From positions 11,681 through 75,680 of the forward strand of contig JAYTTF010000077.1 in the NCBI GenBank assembly GCA_043745195.1: a stretch of DNA of 64,000 bases, read 5' to 3'. Below are positions 50,697-59,341 of the stretch, in pieces. The notes below the pieces were generated by a model, which saw only the letters and a program-made list of their open reading frames with translations, did no database searches and had not been told where the DNA came from. A program made the translations under genes and the position numbers. The first letter of the stretch is position 1. The number at the start of each line of letters is the position of its first letter. This DNA comes from JANXSF01 sp043745195. Its GTDB lineage: Bacteria; Acidobacteriota; Terriglobia; Bryobacterales; Bryobacteraceae.

Positions 50697-51781
50697 TCCT
50701 TACATTTCTTCTACTATTCACAACCCAACTTGCCAGTGCGCAGGATACCTTCACCGGTGTGGAGCGAATTGTTGCCATGGGCGACGTTCATGGGGATTAC
50801 CCGGCCTTCATCGAAATCCTTCAAAGCGCCGGTGTCATCGACGCGAAGTCCCGCTGGACCGGCGGAAAAACCCATCTTGTGTTAACCGGCGACATGCTCG
50901 ATCGGGGACCAGCATCGCGCAAAGTTATGGACTTGCTTATGGCACTGGAAAAGCCTGCTGCAAAAGCCGGAGGTCGCGTTCATGCATTGATTGGAAACCA
51001 CGAAGCAATGAATATGTACGGGGACCTCCGTTATGTCTCTGCAGGCGAATTTACGGCATTCAAAACCGGTGAATCGGTCAGTGTTCGCGACGCTTGGTGG
51101 GAACAGGAACTGGCCCAAAATCCCAACCAACTTACAAAGGCAGACAGAAAGAAATGGGACGAGGAACATCCTTTAGGTTGGGTTGAACATCGGTTGCAGT
51201 TTGGCCCTGAGGGAACCTACGGCAAATGGTTGCGTACCAAAAATGCAATCGTCAAGATCAACGACAGCGTGTTTCTGCATGGCGGCATCAGCACAAAATT
51301 CGAGGAGTTGAGCGTTGAGCAGTTCAACAATACCATCCGAGGCGAATTGAAAGATGTGTCGAAAATCAACCAGAACACGTCCGTGCTCATCCATCCCGAT
51401 GGTCTTCTTTGGTACCGTGGTTTGGCGCAGGACAACGGGCCTGAAATTCTACAACTGACTTTGCGTTTGCTGGAAAAGCATGGAGTGAAGCGCATCGTCA
51501 TTGGTCACACCCCAACTCCCGGCGCAGTTCTGCCACGTCTTGGTGGCCGAGTGATTTCCATCGACGCAGGGATGTCCGCTTATTACGGAAGCAACCGCGC
51601 CTGTTTGATTATTGAAGGCGAGAAATTGTACGCCATACACCGTGGCCAGAAAATCGAACTTCCAAACAACGATGCGGAGTTCATGGCCTACTTGAAAAAG
51701 GTAGCAGCTCTAGAAAAACCGTCCTCTCAACTTTCAAAATTCGTAGCCCAAATGTTAGCCCAATCCCCAAGCGTCCGCTAG
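50690..51781 (+). CDS. Secreted metallophosphoesterase (Shewanella-like phosphatase type)
   Basis: The 363-residue protein has a signal peptide (about 1-17, LASAQ). It has all PPP-type metal-site motifs: GDVHGD at 31-36, GDMLDRG at 67-73, GNHEAMN at 102-108, VFLHGGIS and VIGHTPTPG. The motif set and size fit the SLP/Shelph bacterial Ser/Thr or Tyr phosphatases. It would act in the periplasm. Translation overlaps the histidine kinase gene by 7 bp, linking a cytoplasmic-facing sensor with an outside phosphatase. Its substrate is unknown. Confidence 0.9.
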   Translation: MLILTFLLLFTTQLASAQDTFTGVERIVAMGDVHGDYPAFIEILQSAGVIDAKSRWTGGKTHLVLTGDMLDRGPASRKVMDLLMALEKPAAKAGGRVHALIGNHEAMNMYGDLRYVSAGEFTAFKTGESVSVRDAWWEQELAQNPNQLTKADRKKWDEEHPLGWVEHRLQFGPEGTYGKWLRTKNAIVKINDSVFLHGGISTKFEELSVEQFNNTIRGELKDVSKINQNTSVLIHPDGLLWYRGLAQDNGPEILQLTLRLLEKHGVKRIVIGHTPTPGAVLPRLGGRVISIDAGMSAYYGSNRACLIIEGEKLYAIHRGQKIELPNNDAEFMAYLKKVAALEKPSSQLSKFVAQMLAQSPSVR

Positions 51782-51805
51782 TTCTCGAGAATCTGGGTAT
51801 CGCGA

Positions 51806-51889
51806 GCCAAACGGTGACATGGTTCCCGGGCTTGAAGCTACAGAATTCCGAATGAAATTATCTGGAGCTCAAGGCGGATCGGCCTGGGT
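51806..51889. repeat. REP-like palindromic element, copy 2 (right arm lost)
   Basis: The left arm GCCAAACGGTGACATGG and the interior match the other copies. The sequence breaks at GGCCTGGGT, before the right arm, and continues with the downstream flank CTGGCAAGTCCAGTTGG that also follows copy 1. It lies 117 bp upstream of the third copy in tandem orientation. Confidence 0.65.
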
Positions 51890-51957
51890 CCTATGACTGG
51901 CAAGTCCAGTTGGTTTGTGCTATTTCGTCAGCTATCTCCAGAATCTGGATACTGCGA

Positions 51958-52058
51958 GCCAAACGGGGACATGGTTCCCTGGCCTGAAGCTACAGAACTC
52001 CGAATGAAATCCTCCAGCGCTCTAGGCGTAGCCGCCTGGGTACCGTGTCCCCTTTGGC
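51958..52058. repeat. REP-like palindromic element, copy 3
   Basis: It is nearly identical to copy 1, including both arms GCCAAACGGGGACATGG and ACCGTGTCCCCTTTGGC, the interior, and the following CACTTCAG/TCTCACCCTT flank (to about 52100). It lies between the convergent phosphatase and kinase-fold genes. Nothing else is seen in 51782-52188. Confidence 0.7.
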
Positions 52059-52188
52059 GACCTTATATTACCCACTTCAGTCTCACCCTTGGTTGATGCT
52101 AGAAATGTCGTCGTAGGATTAACCATATGCTTTTCCTCAGTGTGGGTGGCACTTATTCCGCGAGAGGCGTTAGCCTCGTATCTCGCCT

Positions 52189-52986
52189 CTACCGTGCAGG
52201 CAAGTATGTAAAAACCTTCGATGGCCCCGCAGCTTCAAAATGGGCTACGATCATTTTGTTCCGCGCCATCAATGCTTTGATCTGCGAATTGGTCAACCAC
52301 TTCCCCGTCTGCTTCTTAACGTCTTCTTCCTTCAATTGCTTCATCCGAACCAGCAATTGACCATCGATTTTTTCCAACGCCTTTTCGCTCAAGACTTTTT
52401 TATGCAATCGGAAAGCGCGGGAATGGTCAATCATCCACAAATGCCAGTCTTTGTCGTAAAGGATATTCGTCATGTTCCTGTCCATGTTGTAAACCAGCTG
52501 ATCAAATACTTTCATAATTAGGTATTGGCGAGACCAGGCGTCCTTATCGGGGGCTTCAATCTTCTTCTTGATCCTATCGGCTTCATCTATTTGAACGTTC
52601 TCAACCCACCAGGTGTAGGATGCAGCTTTCCCGTCATAGGAGCGTTCCACGGAAACTGGGACCATCGAATCTAAACCAAGCAAGACGGCTAGCCGGTAAG
52701 CAGCGATGTTGAGTTTGTAAGAATCCTGGAAGTTGTATTCAACTCCCGTCACCCCTTCAAACTTGGCTTTTTGTTCGTCGATGTTTTGAATACTTGCGTC
52801 ATGGGTGATCGTGCCATCCGTTAAGGTGGCCCGCTGCGTGCCAGTCACACCTTTCTTGGCACTATGGGTCACTTTGATTTTCGCTTCCTTCAGGAATGCC
52901 TCTTTTTGTTCCAGAGAGAGGGAAGCCATGCTCTGTGAAAATAACGAGGGGATCAACAATGCAGCTGTGATGAATATTTTCGACAT
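52189..52986 (-). CDS. Secreted protein with an atypical kinase fold
   Basis: The 265-residue protein starts at the ATG at 52986 and has a signal peptide (about 1-17, IPSLFSQS). The C-terminal half shows a kinase-like active site: DRNMTN at 169-174 (Asp and Asn of the catalytic loop) and WMIDHSRAF, with Asp187 in the metal-binding position. This spacing resembles Fam20/HipA/PI-kinase-like folds. It also has YNFQDSY and LNIAAYRLAVLLGLDSMVP upstream, like the helix that carries the conserved acidic residue. If active it would phosphorylate a periplasmic target. I see no close named family. A frame extending to 53055 lies inside the next gene. Confidence 0.6.
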   Translation of the reverse strand: MSKIFITAALLIPSLFSQSMASLSLEQKEAFLKEAKIKVTHSAKKGVTGTQRATLTDGTITHDASIQNIDEQKAKFEGVTGVEYNFQDSYKLNIAAYRLAVLLGLDSMVPVSVERSYDGKAASYTWWVENVQIDEADRIKKKIEAPDKDAWSRQYLIMKVFDQLVYNMDRNMTNILYDKDWHLWMIDHSRAFRLHKKVLSEKALEKIDGQLLVRMKQLKEEDVKKQTGKWLTNSQIKALMARNKMIVAHFEAAGPSKVFTYLPAR

Positions 52987-53033
52987 AGGCCAAAATGTTA
53001 ACACAACTAAATATCGAAAGACAGGGTCTAGCG

Positions 53034-53384
53034 CTACCCCATCATCCCCTTCCACGCCATGTCATTCTGCCCAACACTCAGCAAATTTCCAGATCGAATC
53101 AACGGCAGCCGCAACAGCTTCGGTTCCACTTCAATTTTTCGCAGCAATTCCGCATCAGAAACTTTCAAATACTTCAGCCCAGAATCAAGGTAAGCCTTGC
53201 CCTCAGTATCCAGCAGTCCAGCCATAGTAAAGCGGTCAATGAATCGCTTGATTTCCCCTGCGGCCATTGCCTTCTGCTTCAGATCCACAAGATGAATCTC
53301 TGCTCGACGCTCCTTGAAAAACCGTTCAGCCGCCCGAGTTTCCTGCGAATTTTTCACACCGAAAATCTGAACATTCACACTCAT
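53034..53384 (-). CDS. ArsC/YffB-family protein lacking the catalytic cysteine
   Basis: The 116-residue protein has the thioredoxin-like ArsC/Spx fold. It opens VQIFGVKNSQETRAAERFF, aligning with the YffB-type opening YGIKNCDT, so Ser13 stands where the active cysteine belongs. The rest is family-like (FIDRF, LKYLKVSDAELL, PKLLRLPLIR). With no cysteine in this position it cannot work as a thiol-based arsenate reductase. It may be a binding or regulatory protein. It is 47 bp upstream of the kinase-fold gene, in the same direction. Confidence 0.82.
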   Translation of the reverse strand: MSVNVQIFGVKNSQETRAAERFFKERRAEIHLVDLKQKAMAAGEIKRFIDRFTMAGLLDTEGKAYLDSGLKYLKVSDAELLRKIEVEPKLLRLPLIRSGNLLSVGQNDMAWKGMMG

Positions 53385-53484
53385 ATGCTTCTAATTCTGC
53401 CAGAAGCTCCACGCTGATATACTTGAACTGTACACGCCTCCTGCCGCAAAGCCGGTGGCTCCCAACTAGGATAAGTATCGATTT

Positions 53485-54816
53485 ATGGCCACAATTATAG
53501 AGAATCCGGAGCTGCTGGACGAAACCAAAGCCGGCAATTATTTCGTCTCCAACTACCCGCCTTACTCGCTTTGGACTGAGGATCGGGCAACCGAAGCGCA
53601 TGCCGCACTGAACCGCCCTCCTTCACAACAAAGTCCTCTCGGCATTTACATACACATTCCGTTCTGCCGCAAACGTTGCCATTTTTGCTACTTCAAAGTT
53701 TACACCGACAAGAACTCCAGTGAAGTGGAAGGTTATCTGGATGCTGCAATCGATGAACTGAAACTCTACGCCGCCAAACCTTTCATCGGAGGCCGCAAGC
53801 CCACTTTCATCTATTTTGGTGGAGGAACTCCCTCCTACATTTCCTCCCGCCAATTAACCAGCTTGGTCACCCGCATGAAGGCGATCCTTCCTTGGGATGA
53901 AGCACAGGAAGTTGCTTTTGAATGTGAGCCTGGAACCATCACTCGGGAAAAGCTGGCCGTAATTAAGGATCTGGGCATTACACGCCTCAGCCTGGGAATT
54001 GAAAATTTCAACGACGATATTTTGAAGACCAACGGTCGCGCACACGCGTCGAAAGAAATTGGCGTGGCTTACGAAAACGCCCGTTCCTTGGGCTTTTCGC
54101 AAATTAACATTGACCTGATCGCCGGAATGGTTGGAGAAACTCCCGAGAATTGGAAAGATTGCATTGCCAAAACCATCGCCATGTCACCGGAAAGCGTCAC
54201 CATATATCAAATGGAAGTTCCATATAATACAACCATCTTTAAGGAGATGAAAGTGTTCGGGCAAAACACCGCTCCCGGTGTTGCCAGTTGGAAAACGAAA
54301 CGACAATGGGTGGCCGATGCCTTTGCGGAATTGGAAAATGCCGGATACACAGTAGCCAGCGCATACACCGCGGTGAAGGACGGAGCAAAGACGCGTTTCC
54401 TTTATCGCGATTTGCTATGGCAGGGTGCTGATATGGTGGGCCTGGGCGTAGCATCGTTCTCCCACGTCCAAGGCACGCACTTCCAGAATGATCACGATTT
54501 CGATTCCTACCGCGAAACTTTGAAGAGCGGTAAGTTGCCCATTTATCGCGCTCTTACTCCTACTGATGAAGAACGCATGATTCGCGAATTTGTCTTGCAG
54601 ATGAAACTGGGGCACGTGGAACGATCGTATTTTCAAACCAAGTTCGGAGTGGACGTGAATACCCGATTCGCTCAGGAATTGGAACTGATTCATGCCGAGG
54701 GACTGCTGACCGTCACAGAAACAGGCCCACGGTTGAATCGCGATGGATTGCTGCAAGTGGACCGGTTACTTCATGGGTTCTTCAAACCCGAACATCGTGT
54801 AGCGCGCAAAGTTTGA
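53485..54816 (+). CDS. HemW-like radical SAM protein (coproporphyrinogen oxidase family)
   Basis: The 443-residue protein has the radical SAM cluster motif CRKRCHFC, with Cys61, Cys65 and Cys68, inside IYIHIPFC. Downstream landmarks of the HemN/HemW family follow: FGGGTPSYIS, ECEPGTITREKL, LSLGIENFND, INIDLIAGMVGET, and a C-terminal helical domain. Related families include heme-binding HemW and class C radical SAM methylases. It is directly followed by an AMP-ligase gene, unusual for a heme enzyme, so it may act on another substrate. Confidence 0.85.
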   Translation: MATIIENPELLDETKAGNYFVSNYPPYSLWTEDRATEAHAALNRPPSQQSPLGIYIHIPFCRKRCHFCYFKVYTDKNSSEVEGYLDAAIDELKLYAAKPFIGGRKPTFIYFGGGTPSYISSRQLTSLVTRMKAILPWDEAQEVAFECEPGTITREKLAVIKDLGITRLSLGIENFNDDILKTNGRAHASKEIGVAYENARSLGFSQINIDLIAGMVGETPENWKDCIAKTIAMSPESVTIYQMEVPYNTTIFKEMKVFGQNTAPGVASWKTKRQWVADAFAELENAGYTVASAYTAVKDGAKTRFLYRDLLWQGADMVGLGVASFSHVQGTHFQNDHDFDSYRETLKSGKLPIYRALTPTDEERMIREFVLQMKLGHVERSYFQTKFGVDVNTRFAQELELIHAEGLLTVTETGPRLNRDGLLQVDRLLHGFFKPEHRVARKV

Positions 54817-54818
54817 GT

Positions 54819-56072
54819 ATGCCTCCAGGCCGAAATGAACTAGAGGCCGCTCAACTGGCTGCTGTCAACAAGCTGCTGGGCGAACTGCGAACCAACAAAT
54901 TTTACGCCTCTCGCGCTCCTGCCGGCGTCTCAACTCTGGATGAGTTTTATAGCAGCATTCCATTTACTTGGAAGCGGGAAATAGTGGAGGATCAACTGAC
55001 TCATCCTCCCTTTGGAACCAATCTCACTTACTCGGTGGATAGTTACACACGCTTTTGCCAAACCAGCGGTACAACCGGCAATCCCATGCGTTGGCTGGAT
55101 ACTCCGCAAAGCTGGAACTGGATGCTGGATTGCTGGACCCGTGTTTTGGAAACAGCCGGCGTGAAATCAGGAGATCGTATATTCTTCGCCTTCTCCTTTG
55201 GCCCTTTCCTTGGATTTTGGACCGGTTTTGAAGCGGCGATTCGTATGGGCTGCTTGGCGATTCCGGGCGGTGGAATGCGCAGCGAAGCCCGCTTGCAGGC
55301 TATGGCCGGAGCCAAAGCCACAGTGCTTTGTTGCACGCCCACTTATGCGTTGCACCTGGCTGAAATCGCTTCGGAAAGTGCATTTGATCTGGCAGGCATC
55401 GGCGTCCGCACCATCATCGTTGCCGGTGAACCGGGCGGCAGCATTCCGGGAACGAGAAGCCATTTGGAAAAACTTTGGGGCGGGGCGAATGTGGTAGACC
55501 ATCACGGCATGACGGAGATCGGCCCGGCCAGTTATGGATGTCCCAAGTCTCCCGGCGTTCTCCACATTTTAGAGCAATTTTTCCTGCCGGAAGTTATCGA
55601 ACCCGAATCAGGAAAAAGACTGCAGCGTGGGTCAACTGGTGAGCTTGTACTAACCAACCTTGGCCGCTTGGGCTCTCCGTTGTTGCGCTATCGCACTGGC
55701 GATCTGGTGAAAACTTCCGCAGCGGAACAGTGCACCTGCGGCACGGTGGATCTTGCTTTGGAAGGCGGCATCTTAGGCCGCACGGACGACATGGTGGTGG
55801 TGCGCGGCGTCAACGTCTACCCTAGCGCTGTGGAACATATTTTGAGGTCAGCCGGCGGCGTTACCGAATACAGAGTGGAAATTTCTGAGAGCCGTTCGTT
55901 AACCGAGTTGCACTTGAAAATCGAACCTGAAAATGGAAATGATCATGGGCTGGCCCATCGCATTGAAGCTGCTTTGCGCGATGCGCTTTCTCTCCGAATT
56001 CCAGTGACGATTGCCACGCCCGGCAGCCTTCCTCGTTTTGAGATGAAGGCCAAACGCTGGGTTAGAGTTTAG
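54819..56072 (+). CDS. AMP-dependent ligase of the phenylacetate-CoA ligase type
   Basis: From the ATG at 54819 the protein has 417 residues. It has the adenylate-forming motif TSGTTGNP at about 82-89, HHGMTEIG in the central part, the YRTGDLV motif, and GRTDDMVVVRGVNVYPSAVE before the C-terminal domain. This is the PaaK family that activates acids as adenylates and often transfers them to CoA. A TTG at 54813 overlapping the radical SAM stop is the alternative start. The two genes are coupled, so the acid is probably used or made by the radical SAM enzyme. Confidence 0.88.
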   Translation: MPPGRNELEAAQLAAVNKLLGELRTNKFYASRAPAGVSTLDEFYSSIPFTWKREIVEDQLTHPPFGTNLTYSVDSYTRFCQTSGTTGNPMRWLDTPQSWNWMLDCWTRVLETAGVKSGDRIFFAFSFGPFLGFWTGFEAAIRMGCLAIPGGGMRSEARLQAMAGAKATVLCCTPTYALHLAEIASESAFDLAGIGVRTIIVAGEPGGSIPGTRSHLEKLWGGANVVDHHGMTEIGPASYGCPKSPGVLHILEQFFLPEVIEPESGKRLQRGSTGELVLTNLGRLGSPLLRYRTGDLVKTSAAEQCTCGTVDLALEGGILGRTDDMVVVRGVNVYPSAVEHILRSAGGVTEYRVEISESRSLTELHLKIEPENGNDHGLAHRIEAALRDALSLRIPVTIATPGSLPRFEMKAKRWVRV

Positions 56073-56075
56073 CGA

Positions 56076-57350
56076 ATGAATTCTGAAAGTGCACTGCTTA
56101 CTGTCTTAGTTCAGTTGATTGTGATCATTGGTGCTTCACGCCTCTTCGGGACAGTCTTTCGCAATCTCGGTCAACCTCAAGTGTGTGGTGAAATTGCTGC
56201 CGGTCTAATGCTTGGGCCTTCGCTTTTCGGTGGAATGTTTCCATCTCTTTTCAAGTCCATCTTCGACCCTTCGGTAAGTTCCATTTTCAACGTCATGAGC
56301 CAACTTGGTCTGGTGTTGATGATGTTCCTCATCGGCCTGGAGTTCGATTTTAGTCATGTCAAGGAACACCGCCGCGCAGCACTGTCCATCTCCATCGCAG
56401 GAATTGTTGTTCCGTTTGCTCTTGGTTTTGCACTGGGCGAGTTCATGCATCCCCGGCTGCACCTCGATGGAAGCACTTTCACTTTTTCCCTGTTCATGGC
56501 CGCCGCCATGTCCATTACCGCCATTCCGACTTTGGGCCGCATCATGATTGAGATGAATATTCAGCGGACACGGATCGGCTCGCTCACAATCTCCGCTGCT
56601 GCAGTTGGCGATGCCGTAGGCTGGATCATCGTCGCTTTGATTACAGCGATTGCCAGGTCTACATTCGATCCATCAAAGTTCGGCCTTATGATTGCCGAAG
56701 TATTAGCCTTTGCACTCATCATGATGTTCGCCGTAAGGCCCATGATTATTCAATGGAGCCGAAGGATGCAAGCGAAATCGGCGGGTTCGCTGACTCTTGA
56801 TTCACTAGCGATTCTGTTAATTTTAATCTTCCTAAGTGGTGCAGCTACAAACATAATTGGAATTTTCTCAATCTTCGGTGCCTTTTTCCTAGGTGCAGTG
56901 CTGTATGATCAAATCGAGTTAGTGGCCGCAATTCGCAGGCGGTTAAGTGACTTTGTAACAGTGTTCTTCCTGCCCATATTTTTCACTTACACCGGATTGC
57001 GAACCGACATTGGCTCAATGGAAGGCAGCGAGTTGTGGATGATGTGCGGCTTGGTGTTGCTAGCGGCTACTGTTGGCAAGTTTGGGGGCTGTCTGATTGC
57101 TGCCCGGGCCAATGGTTTTCCCTGGCGCGAATCGTCCATCATGGGTGTGTTGATGAACACCAGAGGCCTGATGGAATTGATTGTGATCAACATTGGTTAT
57201 GACCTGGGCATCATTCCAAAAAGTGTCTTCTTCATGCTGGTGTTTATGGCCGTTATCACAACCTATATGACAGCGCCAATCTTGCGTCGGCTGGTTCCTG
57301 GTAGCGAGATCGAAAAAGAATACCGAACTTCATCGTTTGCCCAGCACTAA
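56076..57350 (+). CDS. CPA2-type cation:proton antiporter
   Basis: The 424-residue protein has about 12 hydrophobic segments and no C-terminal TrkA domain. Family motifs include GEIAAGLMLGPSLFGG, MFLIGLEFDFSHVKEHRRAAL and SAAAVGDAVGWIIVA. The ISAAAVGDAVGW segment carries the Asp that is central to CPA2 (Kef/NapA) exchange. It lies 3 bp after the AMP-ligase gene. It could supply ion balance or export a charged product, inferred only from position. Confidence 0.88.
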   Translation: MNSESALLTVLVQLIVIIGASRLFGTVFRNLGQPQVCGEIAAGLMLGPSLFGGMFPSLFKSIFDPSVSSIFNVMSQLGLVLMMFLIGLEFDFSHVKEHRRAALSISIAGIVVPFALGFALGEFMHPRLHLDGSTFTFSLFMAAAMSITAIPTLGRIMIEMNIQRTRIGSLTISAAAVGDAVGWIIVALITAIARSTFDPSKFGLMIAEVLAFALIMMFAVRPMIIQWSRRMQAKSAGSLTLDSLAILLILIFLSGAATNIIGIFSIFGAFFLGAVLYDQIELVAAIRRRLSDFVTVFFLPIFFTYTGLRTDIGSMEGSELWMMCGLVLLAATVGKFGGCLIAARANGFPWRESSIMGVLMNTRGLMELIVINIGYDLGIIPKSVFFMLVFMAVITTYMTAPILRRLVPGSEIEKEYRTSSFAQH

Positions 57351-57385
57351 TCGTACGCTTTGATGTGTTATGCTTGCAAGCGATT

Positions 57386-58045
57386 ATGAAAACACTATTC
57401 ACTTTTCTTGTTTTATTGGGGCTGCCTTTGGCGGCTCAGCAACCACCCGCACCTGCGCGGCAACCAATGTCCTTTTTCATTACCAGTGTTGGCGTCGGAA
57501 ACGGCGCGAACCTTGGTGGTTTGGCTGGAGCCGATAAGCATTGCCAACAACTTGCTGCCGCTGCTGGATCCGGCAACAAAACTTGGCACGCCTACTTAAG
57601 CACCAGCGGACCGAACGCCGTGAATGCTCGGGATCGCATTGGCCAGGGCCCTTGGTATAACGCCAAAGGCGCACGAGTAGCCCAGAATTTAGGCGACCTT
57701 CATGGCGATACGTTGGATCAGGCACGGATGGGGAATACACTGACCAGAGTCACCGCTCTCTCCGAAAAAGGCGAACCAGTGAAAGGCGTTGGCGATACGC
57801 CCAACCAGCATGACATTCTTACCGGAAGCCAACTCGATGGTCGGGCATACACCGATTCCGCTGACCATACTTGCAAGAATTGGACCAGCAATGGAGAAGG
57901 CATTGCCCAATTAGGCCACTTTGACCGCACCGGCGGCCCTGGCGTTTCCTGGAATTCGATTCATCCTTCGCGCGGTTGCAGCCAGGAAAATCTGGTAGCC
58001 ACAGGCGGTGCTGGTTTGCTGTACTGCTTTGCTGGTGGTAACTAA
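57386..58045 (+). CDS. Secreted lectin-like protein
   Basis: From the ATG at 57386 the protein has 219 residues and a signal peptide (MKTLFTFLVLLGLPLAAQ). The mature part has ADKHCQQLAAAAGSGNKTWHAYLS and HTCKNWTSNGEG, quoted in part, with conserved cysteines and tryptophans as in C-type-lectin-like or DUF1554 domains. A final GLLYCF closes the fold. No enzyme residues are seen. The genes on both sides end three bases apart (stop at 58045 against 58049). Confidence 0.72.
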   Translation: MKTLFTFLVLLGLPLAAQQPPAPARQPMSFFITSVGVGNGANLGGLAGADKHCQQLAAAAGSGNKTWHAYLSTSGPNAVNARDRIGQGPWYNAKGARVAQNLGDLHGDTLDQARMGNTLTRVTALSEKGEPVKGVGDTPNQHDILTGSQLDGRAYTDSADHTCKNWTSNGEGIAQLGHFDRTGGPGVSWNSIHPSRGCSQENLVATGGAGLLYCFAGGN

Positions 58046-58048
58046 CTT

Positions 58049-59233
58049 TTAGTTAGCTGCGGTTTTCGTTGGAGTTGGATCGGAAACCGCAGCTGGCTTT
58101 TTGATTGCCAGAATTAGATTCGAAGGGATCGCCCGATAGCCGTAACCGATTGGGAAATCCAAGGGTTTTGCTTCGGGTTTCAAGATGTCTGCCTTCAGAG
58201 TTGGCTGTACCATTTTGTGGAAGCCACCGTAGGGATGATCGTACTTTCCAAATAACTGAAAATCCCATTTAGCTTTGTCGAAGTACTTATACGGAATGCC
58301 GGAATCATCTTCCAGAACTGCAGCGGAAACATCCAGAATGGTATCGCGGATCAGCTTGAAATCATCGTGATGCGGCAAGTAGGATGCGGCCTTAAAGTAA
58401 GCAACGGTGGGCTTCAAAGATTGAAGAAACAGCAATAACGGCTGGTTGGCCGCCAGTTTTTCATCCTGCAGATTGGCTGAAATGTAGACTAGTCTTTTCT
58501 TTTCCCCAGCGTCATTTTGAACATCAATGATCAGGCCCTTGGTGGTTTTTGCTTCCGCAGATCGGGGAACCCATTTGCCTTCCTCGTTCAAGTTCACCAG
58601 TAAATATCCGTTGATGGTGTATTTCGTTCTGGCAAGTTGCGTCAGCATGATCGGCATCAAGCCGTCGGTTATTTGGCCGCGGTACATTTGGTCCATTAAC
58701 AACGTAATGAAAAAACTCTTATCGATCAGCGAGTTCATGCTGCCGCGGATTTTAGGGAGATAATCAGAACCCAACTTGCTACGCAAATAAGTTTCGCTGG
58801 GTAAATCCCCAGTGGGTTCCAGGCCCATCATGACGTACATTTTGTTATGCGGAAAAAAGGTGTGAGCAGTAAGCACATCCGGTCCGCCGAATGCATACAA
58901 CAAAGTGGAACCTGAAATTACCGGCGTCGATAATTCCGTTTTCTGGAATTTTTCCATGGCACCACGACGGCCCTGCTCAAATTTTGCGAACTTGAGATCG
59001 AAATCTTGCGAATGGGCTTTGTGTGCAGGCGTTTCGTGCAAATCCGCTAGTTTGCTTCCGGGCTTGGCGGGAACTCCGGCAAGGTAACGGGCAACATCAT
59101 CGGCCATTCTATCGGCCGGGACAACTAGGGCATCCTCTTCCGGCTTAGGAGGAGCGGCAGCAGTCTTCTGTCCCCCACAGGAGAGGAGAAGGGTAGCCAA
59201 TAAGATGGGGAACAACAAGATGCGGCGGGACAC
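58049..59233 (-). CDS. Large lipoprotein, function unknown
   Basis: The 394-residue protein starts at GTG 59233. Its lipobox LLLSC places the lipidated cysteine at about residue 19, followed by a proline- and alanine-rich linker (GGQKTAAAPPKPEE). The rest is a mixed alpha/beta domain with AFGGPDVLTAHTFFPHNK and KWDFQLFGKYDHPYGGF. I recognise no enzymatic motif. It is monocistronic or follows the YceI gene at 108 bp. The protein probably sits in the inner leaflet of the outer membrane. Confidence 0.7.
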   Translation of the reverse strand: MSRRILLFPILLATLLLSCGGQKTAAAPPKPEEDALVVPADRMADDVARYLAGVPAKPGSKLADLHETPAHKAHSQDFDLKFAKFEQGRRGAMEKFQKTELSTPVISGSTLLYAFGGPDVLTAHTFFPHNKMYVMMGLEPTGDLPSETYLRSKLGSDYLPKIRGSMNSLIDKSFFITLLMDQMYRGQITDGLMPIMLTQLARTKYTINGYLLVNLNEEGKWVPRSAEAKTTKGLIIDVQNDAGEKKRLVYISANLQDEKLAANQPLLLFLQSLKPTVAYFKAASYLPHHDDFKLIRDTILDVSAAVLEDDSGIPYKYFDKAKWDFQLFGKYDHPYGGFHKMVQPTLKADILKPEAKPLDFPIGYGYRAIPSNLILAIKKPAAVSDPTPTKTAAN

Positions 59234-59341
59234 GGCAGTTTTACTTACTATAAGTTATAGCGAATTTTGCCCTACTCTGTCACACAATTGCGTACTTTAT
59301 TTTGCATTGCTGAAAAAGCAGTACTTAAGTGCATCGTAAAA

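Noticed and set aside
52127..52360. A 77-codon plus frame after the tandem repeats
   Set aside because: Most of it is antisense to the end of the kinase-fold gene, and its start has no coding support.
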